DNA of 64,000 nucleotides from NCBI GenBank assembly GCA_963744305.1, contig CAVUTF010000029.1:1-64000 (forward strand), in the 5' to 3' direction. The position numbers were made by a program, and so were the translations under genes. The DNA comes from FEN-1219 sp963744305. Lineage in GTDB: Bacteria; Pseudomonadota; Gammaproteobacteria; Steroidobacterales; Rariloculaceae. Below, one piece after another: positions 59,741-64,000 of the stretch. Each line of letters begins with the position of its first letter. The stretch's first letter is position 1. The notes below the pieces were generated by a model that searched no databases, was not told the DNA's origin, and worked only from the letters and a program-made list of their open reading frames with translations.

Positions 59741-60952
59741 CGCCCTGGGGCGGATGACGGCACGGGCTGGCTGGCGTCCCAAACCAGGCCCTGTCGCATC
59801 CGTCTCGGCGAACGTCGACCAACTGCGGATCGACCGCTACTCCCACGCGTACGCGTGGGAGCCCGTTGATGACCACACGATCTGTCGCCGTAAGACGCCC
59901 TCGATGAATCGTAGACTCCTTTCGATGCGCCCGACATTGACCAAGCGACGCTCTACGATGTTGTCTTCACCCACCACATAGACGAACGCTTCGGACTGAT
60001 CCGCGCCGATTGCCGCGTCCGGTATCAGCAGCGCTTCGTAAGGGCCGCGTCCCAGCAGCTGCACTGTCACGAACAGTCCCGGCGTCAGGAAGCCGTCGGT
60101 GTTCGCGAACAGGGCTCGGCCCTGGATGGTTCCGGATGCTTCATCGAGCGTGTTCGCGACAAAGTCCATGCGTCCTTCGCGCGTAAACTGTTCTTCGTCG
60201 GCGAGCCGCATGCGGACCGGGTTGGCGAAATCGCGCGAGCTCGGTCGCGAGCCGTCGAGACTCAATCGGGAGTACTTCAGGTACTCCCGCTCGTCGCCGG
60301 TAAAGTAGACGTGCACGGGGTCCACCGAGACGATCGTCGTCAGTAACGTCGAGCCTTCGGTGCCGCCGCTGACCAGGTTGCCTCGTGTGACGTGCAATCG
60401 CCCGATGCGCCCGCCGATCGGGGCTTTGACTTGAGTGAAATCGACATTCAGCTGGGCGCCGCTGACCGTTGCCTCTGCCGTGCGAGCGCAGCGACCGCTT
60501 CACGCTGCTCCTGCGTTCGCGCATCCAGCTCCCTTCCGAGATCGCTCGTGACTGAAACAGACGCTGAGCGCGTTCGCGATCGTTACTGGCGGGCTCCAAC
60601 CGGATTCGTGCTCGCGTGACCTCCGCCGCCGCTTCCTGCAGGATTGCTTGATACGGCCGCGGATCGATGACGAACAATAGATCTCCCTCTTCGACCGTGC
60701 CGCCTTCAGCGAAGTGGATGGACTGCAGGAAGCCACTGACTCGCGCTCGTACTTCGACGGATTCGACCGGCTCGATTCGGCCGGTGTACTCGTCCCAGTC
60801 CGTGATGTCTTCGGGGATCGGATGCGCGACGGTGACGACCGGCGCCGGGGCTTGCGGCTGCGCAGTCTGGCCCAGCCGGAAATGACATTGAGCACGTAGG
60901 CGGCGCAGAGCACGCCGGACGCACGAACCCAAGAGCGCGAACGGTCAAACAT
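59737..60952 (-). CDS. RND efflux periplasmic adaptor (HlyD/MFP family, frameshifted)
   Basis: About 405 residues from ATG at 60952 (TTG at 60973 possible). Signal sequence MFDRSRSWVRASGVLCAAYV. After an indel: APAPVVTVAHPIPEDITDWD, EYTGRIEPVESVEVRARVSG, FLQSIHFAEGGTVEEGDLLF with the lipoyl-like hairpin, VIDPRPYQAIL and a helical hairpin. Another frame gives TTIVSVDPVHVYFTGDEREY, GFLTPGLFVTVQLLGRGPYE, LIPDAAIGADQSEAFVYVVG and VVINGLPRVRVGVAV. The stop at 59737 overlaps the transporter's ATG. It bridges the pump and the outer-membrane duct. First gene of the operon. Confidence 0.88.
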
Positions 60953-61331
60953 AGTCGTCCAACGACCCTTCAATGTGAGTTGTCCGTCGCCGCGAACACG
61001 CCATGCGCGTCAGACCGGGTGGCAAAGGATCGCCCGAAAGGCCGACGTCGAAACTCGCCGAAGTTTGCGACCGGCACACGGCGGATGTCGCTTTCAATTG
61101 GACGATAACGCGTCTCTACCGGCGCGCCTATCACGTCTTTCTGTTAGGTACGCAACGCTTCACGTATACGAATGTCATCGTCAACAACAGAGACGATGTA
61201 CCGCAGGTTCATCGCATGCTAGCGCTTACGCGCTGGACCCACCCATCATGGAAGTATGTGATACGCCACGAGCATGGAACCTCCTATGGTGAGTTTGCGG
61301 GGCTGTTCCAGCCCTTGAAGAGGAGTTCGCC
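60953..61331. other. Divergent intergenic region between the efflux operon and DoxX 2
   Basis: About 380 bases with lower GC than the flanking genes. It should hold the promoters of the efflux operon (leftward) and of the DoxX-SDR genes (rightward). An open frame of 110 codons on the plus strand (61003-61335) has no domain or start signal. I see ACGTATACGA near 61160 as a small dyad and no clear regulator gene. Confidence 0.5.
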
Positions 61332-61778
61332 ATGAACACGACAGCGGTGGATCGTCAGACGCTTCCCGTCGGCGTTGAGACAGCGGGGACGTCTACGAGC
61401 GCACTTCGAAACGTCACCGAGCTCACCGGCCGGGTGCTGCTCGCGGCGCTGTTTCTCGTGACGGGGCTCGGGAAGATCGGGGGCTACGCGGCGACCGCCG
61501 GGTACATGGTCTCGGTGGGCCTGCCGAGCGCCTTGCTCCCCGCGGTGATCGCCACGGAAGTTCTCGGCGCCATCGCGATCGTCGTGGGTTGGAAGACGCG
61601 CATCACCGCGTTCCTGCTCGCCGGCTTCACGTTGCTGTCCGCGCTGATCTTCCACAACGACTTCGGCGACCAGGTGCAGCTCGTGATGTTCCTGAAGAAC
61701 GTGTCGATCGTGGGCGGGTTCCTGCTGCTTGCGGCGAACGGGGCGGGGCGGCTCAGCGTGGATGCCCGAGCAAGGTGA
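61332..61778 (+). CDS. DoxX family membrane protein, copy 2
   Basis: 148 residues, intact, very similar along its length to copy 1 at 54582 (shared LPSALLPAVIATEVLGAIAI, TRITAFLLAGFTLLSAL, FHNDFGDQVQ, MFLKNVSI). The N-terminal 25 residues diverge more. Four membrane segments. GAGG lies a few bases before the ATG. It is followed 75 bp later by an SDR gene, giving a redox-enzyme partner as copy 1 has pirin. The two copies flank the efflux operon in the same orientation. Confidence 0.92.
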   Translation: MNTTAVDRQTLPVGVETAGTSTSALRNVTELTGRVLLAALFLVTGLGKIGGYAATAGYMVSVGLPSALLPAVIATEVLGAIAIVVGWKTRITAFLLAGFTLLSALIFHNDFGDQVQLVMFLKNVSIVGGFLLLAANGAGRLSVDARAR

Positions 61779-61853
61779 GCGCGCCGTCGCGGCGGGCGCG
61801 CAGCGGGACTCACCGACGCCGGTGGATAGGCCCAGACGTGAAGTGAGGAAGCT

Positions 61854-62618
61854 ATGGGAATACTCGACAAGAAGGTCGTGCTGATCACCGGCACCGGAGG
61901 AGGTCTGGGCCGCGTCGCGGCACAGACCTTTGCGCGAGAAGGCGCAAAGGTTGTCGGGTGCGACATCAAGGTTGATGGCAACAACGAGACGGTCGAGCTC
62001 ATACGTCGCGTCGGCGGTGAGATGACTGGCATCGCGCCGATCGATCTCACCGACCCCGAACAGGCGCGGAAGATGGTTGACGATGCCGCGGCCGCATACG
62101 GCGGGCTCGATGTCGTCTACAACAACGCGGCCATACAATACTTCGGTCCGATGCCCGATTTCTCTATCGATGACTGGCGAGCGACCATCACTGGCGATCT
62201 CGACATTCCCTTCTTCGTGTCGAAGTTCGCATGGCAGCACCTGGTCCGGCGCGGTGGCGGTGTGATCATCAACGTCGCGTCCGCGGCAGGTATGATCGCC
62301 CACGAGACCCCTCCGATGGTCGGGCACGTCGCAGCGAAAGCGGGCGTCATCGCCATGACGCGACAATTGGCGCTTGAAGGCGCGCGCCATGGGATCCGTG
62401 CGGTGGCGATCAGTCCCGGGCCTTTCCTGACCCCGGCCGCCGACCGCGACCTCGGCGACAACCAGGCGGTCCGGGACGCGATAACCAGAAAGACGCTTCT
62501 CAAGCGCTTCGGTCGACCCGAGGAGCTCGTGGAGCTCGCGGCCTTCATCGCTTCCGACCGGGCGTCTTACATCACCGGCGCCAACTACCCGGTCGACGGC
62601 GGCGCGACCGCTTGGTAG
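61854..62618 (+). CDS. Short-chain dehydrogenase/reductase with His in place of the catalytic Tyr
   Basis: 254 residues, intact. Cofactor motif TGTGGGLG (12-19), Asp at the end of strand 2 (CDIKVD) suggesting NAD(H), NNAAI at 90-94, Ser143 in NVASAAG, and the active-site helix GHVAAKAGV, where the usual YxxxK reads His158-V-A-A-Lys162. I recall an SDR subgroup with H-x-A-A-K at this point. The C-terminal ISPGPFLTPAA and ITGANYPVDGG are standard. AGGAAG precedes the ATG at 61854. Substrate unknown. Confidence 0.9.
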   Translation: MGILDKKVVLITGTGGGLGRVAAQTFAREGAKVVGCDIKVDGNNETVELIRRVGGEMTGIAPIDLTDPEQARKMVDDAAAAYGGLDVVYNNAAIQYFGPMPDFSIDDWRATITGDLDIPFFVSKFAWQHLVRRGGGVIINVASAAGMIAHETPPMVGHVAAKAGVIAMTRQLALEGARHGIRAVAISPGPFLTPAADRDLGDNQAVRDAITRKTLLKRFGRPEELVELAAFIASDRASYITGANYPVDGGATAW

Positions 62619-62841
62619 AGCCGCAACTGCGGGGAGATCTCCGGCTGCACGACACTTCCGGCAAGGTCAGCACTGCAATCAGATCGCTGCGGGCAACCGC
62701 CTTCGAGGACTCGGCTGAACCCAGGGATTATGATCTCGTCGGGCGATCTCGTTACCTTGGGCCATTCCGGACGGGGCTGACCCACGGACATCGGGACGTG
62801 GACTGTCATGCTCGGCGTCAAGGGCGTCGCGAAGGGGTCCT

Positions 62842-64000
62842 GTGCAGAACGAGCTCACTTTTCGCCAGATCGTCGACGGGATTTCCGCCCTCGTTGCGGT
62901 CTTGACACCGGATGGAGCGGTCGAGCTCGTCAACCGCAAAGTCCTGGACTACTTCGGCAAGACGCTCGAAGAATTGCAGCAGTGGACGAGCACAGACGCC
63001 ATTCACCCGGATGATCGTCCCGGCGCGATCGCCCTATGGAGGCGGTCAGTCGATAGCGGGCAACCGTACGACATGGAAGTCCGCCAACGCGGCGCGGACG
63101 GCGTCTACCGGTGGTTCCATGTCCAAGGTCTCCCTGTTCGGGACGCGGCAGGACGCATTGTCCATTGGTACGTTCTGCAAACGGATGTCGATGAGCGCAA
63201 GCGCGCGCAGGAAACGGTACGCGAAAGCGAACGGGAGCTCCGCCACATCATCGATAGCATTCCGGGGTTCGTATGTACCTTGAGTGCCACGGGCGAAGTC
63301 GAACTCCTCAACCGTCAGCTCCTGGAATACTTCGGCAAGACGATTGAGGAATTGAAGAATTGGGTCCACTGGTGACGCAGTCCATCCGGACGATCTTCCT
63401 CGCGCCATCGACGCGTGGAGGCACTCGATCGAGACTGGGCACCCGTATGTTGTCGAGCTCCGCCAGCGGCGTGCCGATGGTGTGTACCGCTGGTTCCAAT
63501 CTCGCGCTCTCCCGGCGCGCGATGCGGCAGGTCGCATCACCGGCTGGTACATGTTGGTCACGGATATCGATGACCGAAAGCGTGCGGAGGAAGCGCTGCG
63601 TCAGAGCGAACGTGAGCTCCGTGAGCTCGTCGACAACGTTCCGGGAATGATTGCTGTCGCCGATTCAAACGGTAAGAGCGAATACGTCAACAGACGCGCT
63701 CTCGACTATCTCGACACGACTACCGAGGGATTCAGGGATCGGCCCATGGACACCGTTCACCCTGAAGACCAAGAGACGCTGAGAAACGCGTGGCTGCGGT
63801 CTAACCAAACCGGACAGCCCATGGACCTTGTTCATCGCGTTAGGCGCTTCGACGGAGTCTTCCGATTGGTCCACGTCCGGGGCGAGCCCCTTCTCGACGA
63901 TCGAGGCCGGATCGTCCGCTGGTATTACGTGTTCACGGATATCGATGATCAAAGGCGGGCGGAGGAAGCGCTACGTGAAAGCGAACGCGAGCTCCGTCAG
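62842..64000 (+). CDS. Multi-PAS sensor protein, probably a histidine kinase (one frameshift, truncated by the window edge)
   Basis: At least three PAS/PAC units of ~125 residues in tandem, each starting RELRxIVDxIPG-like and ending WYxxxTDIDxRKRAEExLRESERELR. Unit 1: FRQIVDGISALVAVLTPDGA ... HPDDRPGAIALWRRSVDSGQ ... RWFHVQGLPVRDAAGRIVHW. Unit 2 is interrupted near 63363, where GGG in place of GG shifts the frame; removing one G restores NWSTGDAVHPDDLPRAIDAW. Unit 3: MIAVADSNGKSEYVNRRALD. The sequence ends inside the linker to a fourth unit, so the output domain is not visible. GTG at 62842 follows GAAGGGG. Confidence 0.82.

Noticed and set aside
61003..61335. 110-codon plus-strand ORF before DoxX 2
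   Set aside because: No domain, no convincing ribosome-binding site, and it overlaps the DoxX start; treated as promoter region.

Overview
The window is high-GC DNA from a Gram-negative bacterium. It encodes a TonB-dependent receptor, a complete RND efflux tripartite set, outer-membrane-type lipoproteins and many Sec-exported proteins. The mix of TonB receptor, membrane-anchored CadC-type regulators with TPR or propeller sensors, PadR-linked ADOP permeases, and exported proteins beginning His-His fits an environmental proteobacterium; a Steroidobacter-like gammaproteobacterium is my best guess, made without any database search. I see no rRNA, tRNA, CRISPR array, transposase or integrase. Many reading frames are interrupted by single-base indels, while others of 300-870 codons are intact. 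I annotate the interrupted genes as whole genes spanning the breaks.

Layout. 0-7 kb: a lone NqrB/RnfD-like membrane protein fused to a Cys-rich Sel1 tail, a PhyH-family oxygenase with a small partner, two tandem paralogous exported proteins, and a glutamine-amidotransferase-like protein. 7-16 kb: a TonB receptor facing a sugar-isomerase-like TIM barrel, a HigBA-type toxin-antitoxin pair, a small exported protein with a MauG/cytochrome c peroxidase, and a CadC-TPR regulator facing an exported His-His protein. 16-20 kb: an M20 peptidase, a YVTN propeller and an overlapping cytochrome c lipoprotein. 20-26.6 kb: SRPBCC, propeller, hydrolase and LysR genes, an HTH regulator, VOC and GFA proteins; a 112-bp direct repeat brackets the LysR-hydrolase cassette. 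26.6-36.6 kb: CadC-propeller regulator, small lipoprotein, ADOP permease, exported His-His protein, CadC-TPR regulator, another exported protein, and a multi-pass membrane protein. 37-46 kb: PadR followed by three consecutive ADOP permeases and a small membrane protein. 46-50.3 kb: exported His-His protein facing a second PadR-membrane protein pair, then an exported protein and an M20 peptidase. 50.3-52.6 kb: a duplicated RHH/MazF toxin-antitoxin locus flanking an SDR gene. 52.6-64 kb: LysR-pirin-DoxX, an RND efflux operon, a second DoxX, a second SDR, and a multi-PAS sensor that runs off the edge.

How the parts relate. Two themes recur. First, at least six exported proteins share a C-terminal module (an LVV-x-TTN-like strand, an IVERF/IEIY-like strand, then a YE...DP segment), and three of them have a predicted mature N-terminus of His-His. 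Second, several of these or other exported proteins are transcribed divergently from a membrane-anchored wHTH regulator or a PadR protein. I infer a set of envelope or periplasmic functions, each with its own local regulator; what they do is unknown. The right-hand 11 kb looks like an electrophile or drug-stress island.
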